This document shows, piece after piece, positions 27,880 through 36,854 of a stretch of DNA of 63,408 nt. The notes under the pieces are model-generated. The model worked only from the letters and a program-made list of their open reading frames with translations, made no database searches and was not told the DNA's origin. The stretch lies in contig JABMPU010000164.1 of the NCBI GenBank assembly GCA_013203665.1, forward strand, positions 1 through 63,408, given 5' to 3'. Each line of letters begins with the position of its first letter. Position 1 is the stretch's first letter. This stretch comes from Armatimonadota bacterium. GTDB taxonomy: Bacteria > Cloacimonadota > Cloacimonadia > Cloacimonadales > TCS61. The position numbers were made by a program, and so were the translations under genes.

Positions 27880-28716
27880 ATGGATAACTCGAAAATCGTT
27901 GTTAAAAAAATCGTTACTGCAATTTTGGTTTTTGTTTTAATAACTTTATTCTATTTTTTCATACTCGATAAAGCTGTAAAAATATCTGATAAAAGCCTGC
28001 TGAAACAAACAACAACTTTTATAATCGTATCAACCTTAAAATCGTCTTTGAGTGTGATTGAGGGAAGTACGGTTGGTGGAGGATTTTCGGCTATAGTTTC
28101 TGCAGAAACCAATATCCAGGCAGGAGATATTGTTCAGGCTCCTTATGATTTCGTTGACTTTGTCTGGCGCATTTTATTGTATGGAATATTAATAATCACT
28201 TTTTTCAAAATGCTGTTTATGGCAAATTTCACAGACATCGGAATTTACATTTTGGCAATTGGTTTTTTGTTTTATTGCATCAGTTTTCTTAAAGAAAAAC
28301 TTAGGAAAAATTTTTTGCAAATCGGCAAGAAAATTATTATCATAGGTTTAATCATTTCTATTTTCATACCCTTAACATTATTCATTTCATTTGCTTCGTG
28401 TGAAATCTTCTCAAAAAATATTGAAAAGAACATAAACATTCAGATTGAAGAAATTACTGAAAAATGGACTGAAATAAAAGATAATCTTTTATCTAAAGGT
28501 ATAAAAAAATCATTTAGTTCAACTCTCAAAGGAATAAAAGAATTATTTAAGAAAACACTATTTATATTAATTGAATACACATGTTTGATAATCCTGAAAT
28601 TCATTTTATTCCCAATCTTAATTGGATTTGTAATTTATAAATTTACAAAATTTGTGCTATTATATTTTTTTGGAAGCATCTCAGCAATGAAGTTTGAGAA
28701 ATTATTTCGAAAATAA
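27880..28716 (+). CDS. Unknown multi-pass membrane protein upstream of hpdB
   Basis: 278 residues with about five membrane segments (near 8-28, 92-112, 114-132, 148-168 and 226-256) and a probable extracytoplasmic loop after the first (ISDKSLLKQTTTFIIVSTLK ... VQAPYDFVDFVWRIL). I recall similar unnamed inner-membrane proteins in other Gram-negatives, but no function. It lies 14 bases before hpdB and may be cotranscribed; transport of an aromatic acid is possible but unsupported. Confidence 0.7.
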   Translation: MDNSKIVVKKIVTAILVFVLITLFYFFILDKAVKISDKSLLKQTTTFIIVSTLKSSLSVIEGSTVGGGFSAIVSAETNIQAGDIVQAPYDFVDFVWRILLYGILIITFFKMLFMANFTDIGIYILAIGFLFYCISFLKEKLRKNFLQIGKKIIIIGLIISIFIPLTLFISFASCEIFSKNIEKNINIQIEEITEKWTEIKDNLLSKGIKKSFSSTLKGIKELFKKTLFILIEYTCLIILKFILFPILIGFVIYKFTKFVLLYFFGSISAMKFEKLFRK

Positions 28717-28730
28717 ACAAGGATTAAAAT

Positions 28731-31412
28731 ATGGATTTGAAAAAAACATTATCAGAAAGCGTCATCTATAATTATTATGGCGTTAAGCCTGAGGGAGAAA
28801 TTCAATCAAGAGAGGTTAAGAAATCGCCTTCTGCGAGGGTAGCTAAAACCCGGCAAATGTATTTTGAAACCAAATCATCAGCCTCTGTTGAATTTCCATA
28901 TTGGTACACCAGAAGATGGGATGAATTGGAAGGTGAAATTCCTATAGTGAGAAGAGCGGAAGCTTTGAAAGCCGGTTTCGAGCATATTACTCCTGCGATT
29001 TTTCCAGGTGAATTACTGGTTATAGGAAAAGCTCATTACCTGCGAGGTTCCTATCCAATGCCCTGGCTTTCCGAAGCTTTTTTTATGGCTCAGGAAGACG
29101 AGATGTATAAAGATGCACTAGAAGCAGGCAAAGTCAGTGCCGACAAAGTTACAACCATAGGACAAGGAGGAGGTAATGTTACTCAGAGTGTAGGAAATGT
29201 GATATCTCTTGCCGGTAAGTTTGGATTTCGGAAAGAAGAAATGCCTATTCTTTTGCATATTGCAAAAAAATGGTTTAATAAATCGGTTGATGATGTGGGT
29301 CATAAATATGAACAATTAGTTCCCGGATACAAAGAGAAAGAAGAAATAATGCGTGCTGTAATATGTATGTTTGATTCCGGATATACATTACCCCAGGGTC
29401 GGGAAGTAATGAATTATTACTATCCCCTGCAATATGGAATTGAAGGCATAAAAAATATCTGTAAAGAAAAACTGAAACAAACTGCAGGCTATCCTGATAT
29501 GGACAGACTTTATTTTTACAAAGCAGTACATACTATGCTTGAAGGATTGCAAAGTTGGATTAATAACCATGCTGAAGAAACAAAACTTATGGCTTCTCTG
29601 GAAGAAGATGAAAAGAATAAAACAGAATACCTGGAAATTGCTGAACGGTTATATTGGCTTGCAAATAATCCACCTCGAACGTTCCATGATGCTTTGCAGA
29701 TGGTATGGATTTTCCATGTTGCAGTATTAAATGAGGATGCAATCTCCGGATTATCTCCTGGGCGGTTAGGACAAGTGCTCTACCCTTTCTGGAAACGGGA
29801 TATGGAAAAGGGCTTACTGACACTCGAAAAGACGCATGAACTTCTTGAGTGTATGCGGATGAAATTTACGGAATTAGATTGTTTCGCATCAATGGGCGTT
29901 GTAGGTGGCGTATTAAGTGGTAATACTTTTAATAACCTTTGTATTGGTGGATTAACAAAAGATGGAGAAAGTGCAGCGAATGAACTGGAAATATTGATTC
30001 TTGATTCTGCAATGACATGTGCTACTCCACAACCAACCTTAAGTTTATTATACGATGAAAAACTGCCGGAGGAATTCTTGTTAAAGGGCGTGGAATGTAC
30101 AAAAATCGGAACCGGTTATCCAGCATGGGTCAATAACAGGGTGGCAATGGAATTTCTTCTAAACAATTTTAAAAATGAAGGATTAGATATAGAAGAAGCA
30201 CGGGCATGGTCAATTGGTGGTTGCCTAGAAACATCCGCTGGAAGCTGGATGCCTCTCGAATTGGACGGTGTAACACATTATATTCCTGGTGGCTCTGCTC
30301 CTGCTACAAGTGTTGGGGTACATTTTATATCATTGCCCAAAGTTTTGGAAGCTGTTCTTTTTGATGGTCTGGACAAAAGAACAGGAAGAAGAGTTTATCC
30401 TTCTCATGGCTATAAATTAGAATCTTATGATGAAATCTGGAAAGCTTTCAAAGAATATTTCAGTTTAACAGTTGAAGTATTAACTTTAACAAATAATATT
30501 CAGCATGATGTGTGGGGCAAAATATCTCCATCCATCATAAACAGTATGTTAAAACCTGACTGTCTGGAAAAAGGAAAAGATATCAGCAAAAAAGGAAGTC
30601 GTTATAATCGTACATTTAATGTGGAAATATGCGGTGGTGTAAACCTGGTTAATTCTTTATCATCAATCAAAAAGAATGTCTTTGAAGAAAAGAATTTTTC
30701 TATGGATACATTAAAAACAGTTATCATAGAAAACTTTGGATATATTTCAGCTTCAGAAACCGGCGCTTATAGTTTGACAGAACAGATGAAAACCACAGAT
30801 TATAGAACCTGGCTTAAAATACATAAGCAGTGCCTTGATGCTCCAAAATATGGTAATGATGATAAATATGTCGATGATATATTTAAAGAGTGGCAGAAGT
30901 GGTTTAGTGTAATGTGTGAAAATTATGCATCTCTTTATAATGAACCATTGTATTCGTGTCAAATTTCGGTATCAACACATGGTCCGATGGGAGCTGTAAC
31001 TCTGGCTACTGCTGATGGAAGGCTTAGCGGAACCACTTTTGCCGATGGTTCTGTTTCTGCTTATCCCGGGACTGATAAAAATGGACCTTATGCATTATTT
31101 TCGTCAGCTACCTGTTATAATCACGCGTTATCGCAAAACTCGCAATTGAATATGAAGATCCATCCTTCCGTTATTCAGGGACGCGAAGGAGCTCGTAAAT
31201 TTTTGGAGCTGATAAAAGCTTATCTACGAAAAGGCGGATTTCATGTACAATTCAATATTGTTGACTCTCGCATGCTCAAAGACGCACAAAAGAATCCTGA
31301 TAAATACAGAGGTTTAATGGTACGTGTTGCAGGGTTTACCCAATATTGGGTAGAACTGGGTAAGCAAATACAGGATGAAGTGATTGCTCGAACCGAATAT
31401 GCTGAAATTTAG
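28731..31412 (+). CDS. hpdB: 4-hydroxyphenylacetate decarboxylase, glycyl-radical subunit
   Basis: Glycyl-radical enzyme that decarboxylates 4-hydroxyphenylacetate to p-cresol. 893 residues, close to clostridial HpdB (about 900). The thiyl cysteine is C498 in IGGCLETS with the proton-transfer E500, and the glycyl radical is G868 in VRVAGFTQ. Compared with the Clostridium scatologenes numbering I recall (C503, E505, H536, E637, G873), the window enzyme has C498, E500, H531, E632 and G868: the same residues with a constant shift of five. H531 and E632 contact the substrate hydroxyl in that enzyme, favouring a hydroxyphenylacetate over indoleacetate or phenylacetate decarboxylase. hpdC and hpdA follow directly. 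Confidence 0.92.
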   Translation: MDLKKTLSESVIYNYYGVKPEGEIQSREVKKSPSARVAKTRQMYFETKSSASVEFPYWYTRRWDELEGEIPIVRRAEALKAGFEHITPAIFPGELLVIGKAHYLRGSYPMPWLSEAFFMAQEDEMYKDALEAGKVSADKVTTIGQGGGNVTQSVGNVISLAGKFGFRKEEMPILLHIAKKWFNKSVDDVGHKYEQLVPGYKEKEEIMRAVICMFDSGYTLPQGREVMNYYYPLQYGIEGIKNICKEKLKQTAGYPDMDRLYFYKAVHTMLEGLQSWINNHAEETKLMASLEEDEKNKTEYLEIAERLYWLANNPPRTFHDALQMVWIFHVAVLNEDAISGLSPGRLGQVLYPFWKRDMEKGLLTLEKTHELLECMRMKFTELDCFASMGVVGGVLSGNTFNNLCIGGLTKDGESAANELEILILDSAMTCATPQPTLSLLYDEKLPEEFLLKGVECTKIGTGYPAWVNNRVAMEFLLNNFKNEGLDIEEARAWSIGGCLETSAGSWMPLELDGVTHYIPGGSAPATSVGVHFISLPKVLEAVLFDGLDKRTGRRVYPSHGYKLESYDEIWKAFKEYFSLTVEVLTLTNNIQHDVWGKISPSIINSMLKPDCLEKGKDISKKGSRYNRTFNVEICGGVNLVNSLSSIKKNVFEEKNFSMDTLKTVIIENFGYISASETGAYSLTEQMKTTDYRTWLKIHKQCLDAPKYGNDDKYVDDIFKEWQKWFSVMCENYASLYNEPLYSCQISVSTHGPMGAVTLATADGRLSGTTFADGSVSAYPGTDKNGPYALFSSATCYNHALSQNSQLNMKIHPSVIQGREGARKFLELIKAYLRKGGFHVQFNIVDSRMLKDAQKNPDKYRGLMVRVAGFTQYWVELGKQIQDEVIARTEYAEI

Positions 31413-31442
31413 ACAAAAATAAAACATTGAAAGGATTTTGAA

Positions 31443-31682
31443 ATGAACCATATAGATTGCAAATACTATTTAGCTATTGATGTTTTTAAGGGCATTTGTA
31501 AAATAACAAAGGACAAAATAAACGCAGATGAATCTGGCTGCTCCGACTTTGATAAAGCTTCAAAATGTAAACATTGTAAACATTTCTCAATAAAAGACAA
31601 CAATTTGGGCTTATGTATGAAAAAAACAACTGCGTACCCTGATTTGCAAGCTGTAACTTGTAAGGACTTTTCTTGGAAATAA
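31443..31682 (+). CDS. hpdC: 4-hydroxyphenylacetate decarboxylase small Fe-S subunit
   Basis: 79 residues. Eight ligand candidates, H3, C6, C19, C33, C42, C45, C58 and C73, fit the one-His, seven-Cys pattern that binds two [4Fe-4S] clusters in the small subunit of this enzyme. The subunit is found with 4-hydroxyphenylacetate decarboxylases and not with phenylacetate or indoleacetate decarboxylases, which supports the substrate assignment. It lies 30 bases after hpdB and overlaps the hpdA start by ten bases. Confidence 0.92.
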   Translation: MNHIDCKYYLAIDVFKGICKITKDKINADESGCSDFDKASKCKHCKHFSIKDNNLGLCMKKTTAYPDLQAVTCKDFSWK

Positions 31683-32605
31683 ACCAGCATTCAGGCACTA
31701 TTTTCGACATTCAGGGTTTTTCTGTTCATGATGGTCCCGGAGCAAGAACTTTGATTTTTTTTAAAGGTTGTTCTCTTAGTTGTTTTTGGTGTTCCAATCC
31801 TGAAGGTATCAGCAAATCGAATATTCCATTATATTATTCTGCCAAATGTATCGGTTGTGGAAATTGTAAAACATCATGTCCAAACAAAGCAATACAATTC
31901 ATAGATGAAAAACCTGTGATTGACAGGGATATTTGTGAAAAGTGCCCTGAGAATACCTGTATTGACAATTGCTATACAGATGCTTTGCGTATGAGCGGAC
32001 GTACAATTTCTGTTGATGAGCTTTTTTCAATTATACAAAGGGATCGTCAATACTGGGGTAAAAAAGGAGGAATTACGTTAACGGGTGGAGAACCTTTAAC
32101 CCAAGTGGATTTTGCCCGGGACATTCTGGAAAAATGTTATAATGCTTACATCCACACCGCTATTGAAACTTGTGGTCATGTACCCTGGAAAAACTTTAAA
32201 AAGGTTATCGATTATCTTGATTGGATTTTTTTTGATTTGAAACATATCGATCCGAAACAGCATAAAATAGGAACCGGATCTTCTAATGCAAATATTATTA
32301 ACAACATCCGAAAACTAAATGAAACCTTTAAAGGCAAACTGGTATTTCGCTTACCTTTTATTCCCGGCTATAATAGTTCCAAAGAAAACCTGGAAGGAAT
32401 AGCATCCTTGATTTCAGAGTCAAAATGGAAAGAAATAAATATATTACCATTACATCATTTGGGAAGAGAAAAATATCAGCTTTTAGGTTTGGAGTATAAA
32501 GCAGCCTGCTTTCCAACTCCTTCTTCCGAGGATTTAAAAAATGTCAAAGCAGTATTTGAAGAATTCGGTGTTACATGTTTCATTAGTCAGGATACACCTT
32601 TTTAG
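31673..32605 (+). CDS. hpdA: Glycyl-radical enzyme activating enzyme for HpdB
   Basis: Radical SAM activase that installs the glycyl radical on HpdB. 310 residues. The SAM-cluster motif is KGCSLSCFWC; two additional ferredoxin-type sites, CIGCGNCKTSC and CEKCPENTC, mark the activase group with auxiliary clusters. TLTGGEPLTQ is the family GGE motif. The start is a TTG at 31673, preceded by AAGGA seven bases upstream and overlapping the last codons of hpdC; no ATG lies in the right place. Ends before a strong terminator. Confidence 0.93.
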   Translation: MEINQHSGTIFDIQGFSVHDGPGARTLIFFKGCSLSCFWCSNPEGISKSNIPLYYSAKCIGCGNCKTSCPNKAIQFIDEKPVIDRDICEKCPENTCIDNCYTDALRMSGRTISVDELFSIIQRDRQYWGKKGGITLTGGEPLTQVDFARDILEKCYNAYIHTAIETCGHVPWKNFKKVIDYLDWIFFDLKHIDPKQHKIGTGSSNANIINNIRKLNETFKGKLVFRLPFIPGYNSSKENLEGIASLISESKWKEINILPLHHLGREKYQLLGLEYKAACFPTPSSEDLKNVKAVFEEFGVTCFISQDTPF

Positions 32606-32646
32606 AATTTGAAGAAGAAATTTTAAGAAAATCTCATATAACAGGG

Positions 32647-32694
32647 AAGACGCAGATGATGATTCCGGCAAGATTGTCATCTGCGTCTTTTTAC
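32647..32694. terminator. Terminator after hpdBCA (probably bidirectional)
   Basis: AAGACGCAGATGA and TCATCTGCGTCTT form 13 perfect pairs around a 17-base loop, followed by TTTTT on the plus strand. On the minus strand only a short run follows, but the position between convergent genes suits both. Confidence 0.88.
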
Positions 32695-32704
32695 TTGAGG
32701 AGGA

Positions 32705-35110
32705 TTATTTGATCTCAAGTTTGAGGGGCATTAATTTTAATACTTTTTCATCTCCATACTGCTGCATTTCTTCTGCCAGGTTTATCATGGTTTGCATTTC
32801 ATCCGGTAATTGCAGATTTGTTTTTCTTCCCATATTCGTTGAAAAAGTAAATTTGCTTTTATAACTATCTATTTCAACCAATTCATTTTCATTCGATAGA
32901 TTAGCGATTTTTTTCATCTCTTCGATAGCTGTATTCAAACCACCCAGTTCATCGATGAGACCTATTTCCAAAGCTTGCTTTCCTGTCCAAACTCTACCTT
33001 TGGCTATTTCATGAACTTGTTCTTTATCCATTCCTCTACCTTCAGCAACATCGCTGATAAATGTCTGGTAGCTGTCTTCAATGGCTATTTCAATTTTTTT
33101 AATCTCTTCTTCAGTTAAAGGTCTGGCAGTTGTACCAATATCAGAATGTTTCCCTTTCTTTACAATCGACCAGTTTATGAGCAATTTATCATAAAGACCT
33201 TTCAGGTTGGCAGCCATTCCCAAAACTCCGATGGAGCCTGTAATCGTAGTTGGCTGTGCAATAATTTTATCTGTGAAGCAAGCGATTTCATAACCAGCAG
33301 AAGCAGCTACTCCACCCATTGAAACAACAACAGGTTTTTTGTCTTCACCTTCAAGGCAAAGTCTGATTTCCCTGGTGATAATTGCAGATGCTAAAGATGA
33401 ACCGCCACCGCTATCAATTCTCAGTATGATGCCTTTTATGGATTTATCTTCGCGGGCTTTTCTGATTTTTTCTGCCATTGTTTTAGAGCCGATGGATTGC
33501 CCGATTTTACCTTTTCCCGAATGAAAATTTCCAATTGCATAAATCAAAGCGATCTTATCTTTTTTCTCATCACTCCAATCATAACGAATTTTATCAGTGC
33601 AATATTTCTTAATAATTTTTGCATCAGAGTATGAATCTTTGATTTTATCTTCCAATTCATCTTCATAAATGAGACCATCTATCAAACCAGCATCCATTGC
33701 ATCTTGAGCTATGAAATAAGGACCATCATCGATTAATTCTGTTACAGGTTTATTTATTTTTTCTTCTCTTCCGGATGCGATCATTTTTACCATTTCATCA
33801 TACAATCCATCTAAAAGATATTCATAGGATTCTCGTTCAGCATCGGTCATTTCAGATTCGGTAAAGATATTGGCAGCAGATTTGTATTCATGACTTCTGA
33901 AATTATAGATTTCTATTCCCAGAGTATCGAGCAAACTTCCGATGTAAGGTGATTTAACTGCAATACCACGTAAATCTAAAGAACCTGCAGGATTCAAATA
34001 AATCTCATCTGCAACTGAAGCAGCAAATGCATAATTGATATTTCCTATTGATTCATAATAAAAAACAATCTTTTTACCAGTTTGCTTAAAATCTAAAAGA
34101 GCATCCTTTAGTTCGATTATATTGGCAAAACTAGTTGAGAAATTTCCGGATTTAAAAACAACACCTTCGATATTATCATCATTTTTTAACTGCTCGATTC
34201 TTTCCAAAACTTCTCTTAAAGTTTTATCTTTTGTCATCAGAATTGTGAATGGACCGAACTTGCTACCTCTTTTTTTCTCCAATATTTTTCCGGATAATTT
34301 AAAGTTATAAAATTTATTCTTTTCAAATGGCTTGGTTACGATGGAGCGGAATATATTTTCTGAAATATGAAGGTAATGCTGTCCGCTGGAAAATTCGTTA
34401 TCTTTATCAAATCCTGTTATACTGCCAAAATCAAATTTGCTTAAACTTAACCCAAAATTGATACCAAAAGTTTCGCTTTCAAGATCATAATTTCCACCCA
34501 GATGAACACCATCAAAAATTTCAGTTTGCACTCCGAGAATCGGTTTTTGCCAATCATATTCCGAATATGTTTGAGATGATTTTTCTGCAAATAGAAAATC
34601 TGCTGTTAATGTGATTCTATCTCCAAATTTATTATTAAAGATAACCGGACGAATTGCAAGACCAGTTCGATATGTAGCTTCATCAGTGAATAAATCCATC
34701 GCTGTAGCACCCAAAGAGACAAAATCAAACGGGCGATAAAGAATGGCTTCGTTAAAATCTCCATCTTTATAATGACTATTTTTCCAGTTGTAAGAAACTC
34801 CGAGATAAAGATTCCTGATAATTTTGGAAGAAAAAGCAAAAGTATGTTCATCATTTAGTGCTTTATCAAAAACATAAGCGAAGTTTGCATAATTAAAGAA
34901 AATCGAATATTTATCTTCATATATTCCTTCTTCATCATAATTTCCTAAAAATGCCAATCCTTTGGCATTGCCGAAACTCATTGCTGCAGGATTTACTTTG
35001 GGAGCTAAAAAATTATCCGTATCTGCAACAGATAGCAATGTATAATTTTCTTGAGAAAATAAAGTAACAAATAAGATTGAGATAGTTATAATTAAAATTA
35101 TCTTTTTCAT
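32705..35110 (-). CDS. sppA: SppA-type signal peptide peptidase with N-terminal outer-membrane-like domain
   Basis: 801 residues. A signal peptide (1-19) is followed by about 250 residues of amphipathic beta strands (NYTLLSVADTDNFLAPKVNP, FGDRITLTADFLFAEKSS) resembling an outer-membrane barrel of the PorV/UPF0164 type, and then a tandem S49 peptidase from about residue 290. The general-base lysine is in HEYKSAANIFTESEMTDA and the nucleophile serine in GGVAASAGYEIA, as in SppA. Standard SppA is an inner-membrane enzyme of about 620 residues that degrades signal peptides; the fusion suggests a periplasm-facing enzyme tethered to the outer membrane. It lies 2 bases after the upstream secreted gene. 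Confidence 0.85.
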   Translation of the reverse strand: MKKIILIITISILFVTLFSQENYTLLSVADTDNFLAPKVNPAAMSFGNAKGLAFLGNYDEEGIYEDKYSIFFNYANFAYVFDKALNDEHTFAFSSKIIRNLYLGVSYNWKNSHYKDGDFNEAILYRPFDFVSLGATAMDLFTDEATYRTGLAIRPVIFNNKFGDRITLTADFLFAEKSSQTYSEYDWQKPILGVQTEIFDGVHLGGNYDLESETFGINFGLSLSKFDFGSITGFDKDNEFSSGQHYLHISENIFRSIVTKPFEKNKFYNFKLSGKILEKKRGSKFGPFTILMTKDKTLREVLERIEQLKNDDNIEGVVFKSGNFSTSFANIIELKDALLDFKQTGKKIVFYYESIGNINYAFAASVADEIYLNPAGSLDLRGIAVKSPYIGSLLDTLGIEIYNFRSHEYKSAANIFTESEMTDAERESYEYLLDGLYDEMVKMIASGREEKINKPVTELIDDGPYFIAQDAMDAGLIDGLIYEDELEDKIKDSYSDAKIIKKYCTDKIRYDWSDEKKDKIALIYAIGNFHSGKGKIGQSIGSKTMAEKIRKAREDKSIKGIILRIDSGGGSSLASAIITREIRLCLEGEDKKPVVVSMGGVAASAGYEIACFTDKIIAQPTTITGSIGVLGMAANLKGLYDKLLINWSIVKKGKHSDIGTTARPLTEEEIKKIEIAIEDSYQTFISDVAEGRGMDKEQVHEIAKGRVWTGKQALEIGLIDELGGLNTAIEEMKKIANLSNENELVEIDSYKSKFTFSTNMGRKTNLQLPDEMQTMINLAEEMQQYGDEKVLKLMPLKLEIK

Positions 35111-35112
35111 AA

Positions 35113-35799
35113 TTACCTCTCAATCCCTTTTTTATCATTCTCATCCCAATCATTATCATATTCAAAAATTTCTTTGTTAGATGGGTTTTCGTTGATTATA
35201 CTTTTTATGATTTCCTCGGGATTTTCTCCAGCATAATTAATAGCAGTACTTGCTACAGATTTGATTACTCCACCCAGAAGCTGACCCCAAAAACCAGTAT
35301 AAACCTTATCTCCATCTTCTTTTTCAACAGTTAAACCCTCAGATGTGATTTCTATCTTTTCCCCATCTTCTTCAACATGAATCCCTTCTGAATCGATAAC
35401 GACTTTTGTGTTATCTTCCTTATCGATAACAGTCAATTTACCATTTGAAAAATCAACAATTTCACCTTCATCAGTATTAATAATTACCTGTTCAAAATTG
35501 AATTTGATAAAAGCTTCATCCTTCTTGAAAAAGTAACTTTTCGATTTCGGCAGCCAGATATTGATCTTTTTTTCGGTTGGACTGGAAATCAAAATCTTAT
35601 CGTTAGATTTTTCAATTTTCACATCATCAGCTTTCTCAAATTCAACTATCACTTTTTCTCCCTCAGAAAAAACCAACTCTTCGATTTCTACGTTCTCAAA
35701 ACTTAATTCTACTTCATCACTTTTAATTGAAATCTCCTCTCTTGTTGCCATCAGAAAAATATTCGACAGCATTAGAATTACAATTAAAATTTGCTTCAT
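35113..35799 (-). CDS. Unknown secreted acidic beta-rich protein
   Basis: 228 residues. Signal peptide (about 1-18), then acidic beta-rich repeats (VELSFENVEIEELVFSEG, VVIDSEGIHVEEDGEKIEI) and a more hydrophobic C-terminal part (GQLLGGVIKSVASTAINYAG). The layout is loosely DUF4097-like but no family is certain. Cotranscribed with the SppA fusion downstream, so it could be its partner or substrate. Confidence 0.7.
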   Translation of the reverse strand: MKQILIVILMLSNIFLMATREEISIKSDEVELSFENVEIEELVFSEGEKVIVEFEKADDVKIEKSNDKILISSPTEKKINIWLPKSKSYFFKKDEAFIKFNFEQVIINTDEGEIVDFSNGKLTVIDKEDNTKVVIDSEGIHVEEDGEKIEITSEGLTVEKEDGDKVYTGFWGQLLGGVIKSVASTAINYAGENPEEIIKSIINENPSNKEIFEYDNDWDENDKKGIER

Positions 35800-36005
35800 T
35801 TTTCCTCCCTTTTTTATTTATGCAATCTGCATACCATTTGTATAATTATTTTCTAACTTCTTATAAAGAAAGAAAATAACTAATTGTTCCCAATTCATTA
35901 TTATAGATTTTTTATAATAATGATAATAATTGAAAGCTTTGATTATCATTTTTATCACTTTTAGAAAATTGCTATTTTTCATCCCTGTTTTCCTTTCATT
36001 TACAT

Positions 36006-36854
36006 TTATTTGATTTCTTTATTTTTATAAATCAATGTTGCTCCGGCAAAAAGTGCTCCACTGAACAAAACCTGGTAAAGTGTTTTCCAGTTGAATAAAA
36101 TACTATTCCAGGCATTTTTTATTAGATTTAAAGCTTCAAATTCATCAATCCCAACCAGAATGTTTTTCTCTGTATCAATTATCATTAACTTCATTAAATA
36201 GGATAGCGGCAACGGTAAATTCCAACCAAACAAATTATTGAAAATCAGAAAAAGAAGATGAACAGCAACTAGAATAGATAAACCTTTCAGGAAAGCTTTA
36301 TCTTTAAAAATAGCTGAACAGAAAAAAGTTAAACTGCCAATAATTAATCCAGTTTTTACGAAAGCGGAAAATGCTTGAAGCATTCCGGAAATTGCTGTGG
36401 TAAAATCAAATTGATGTATTGTTGCCAAAATGATATTTACAACGATAAATGTGAACAAGGCGATAAGAAATAAAACTATCCAATTTCCAAGTAATCCAAC
36501 ATAAAATTTTGAACCGGTTCTAAGCCAGATCGATACAGGTTGAGAGCGATGGAATAATTCACAATTCCTTCTGATATCCTCATTAAGAGCACCTTGCATT
36601 AACATGATTATGAAGATAATGCTCATTAATCCTGGCAAACCTACTACTGATAGGTTAGCAATATAACTGATTGCATTAATTGGTGAATCTACAGGGAAAT
36701 CAAATAAGTTACTCTGAATATCTCCTTTATAATAAGCAATTACAATCCCTAAAATTATTAGCAGATAGAAACCTGCAGTAATCCAGAAAGGCATTAACAA
36801 AGTCTTTTTGCTGATTATCCAATCTTTCTTGATAAGAGTTTTAAACTTATTCAT
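36006..36854 (-). CDS. ABC transporter permease (YtrB-type operon)
   Basis: 282 residues with six predicted membrane segments, resembling ABC-2 permeases of GntR-linked operons. The start at 36854 is chosen because GGAGG lies five bases upstream. It overlaps the ATPase stop. Order of transcription is GntR, ATPase, permease. The substrate is not known; Bacillus ytr relatives respond to cell-wall antibiotics. Confidence 0.85.
   Translation of the reverse strand: MNKFKTLIKKDWIISKKTLLMPFWITAGFYLLIILGIVIAYYKGDIQSNLFDFPVDSPINAISYIANLSVVGLPGLMSIIFIIMLMQGALNEDIRRNCELFHRSQPVSIWLRTGSKFYVGLLGNWIVLFLIALFTFIVVNIILATIHQFDFTTAISGMLQAFSAFVKTGLIIGSLTFFCSAIFKDKAFLKGLSILVAVHLLFLIFNNLFGWNLPLPLSYLMKLMIIDTEKNILVGIDEFEALNLIKNAWNSILFNWKTLYQVLFSGALFAGATLIYKNKEIK

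Noticed and set aside
28731-31412. Pyruvate formate-lyase or choline/glycerol glycyl-radical enzyme
   Set aside because: The GCLE active-site context, H531, E632 and the adjacent small Fe-S subunit point to a 4-hydroxyphenylacetate decarboxylase.
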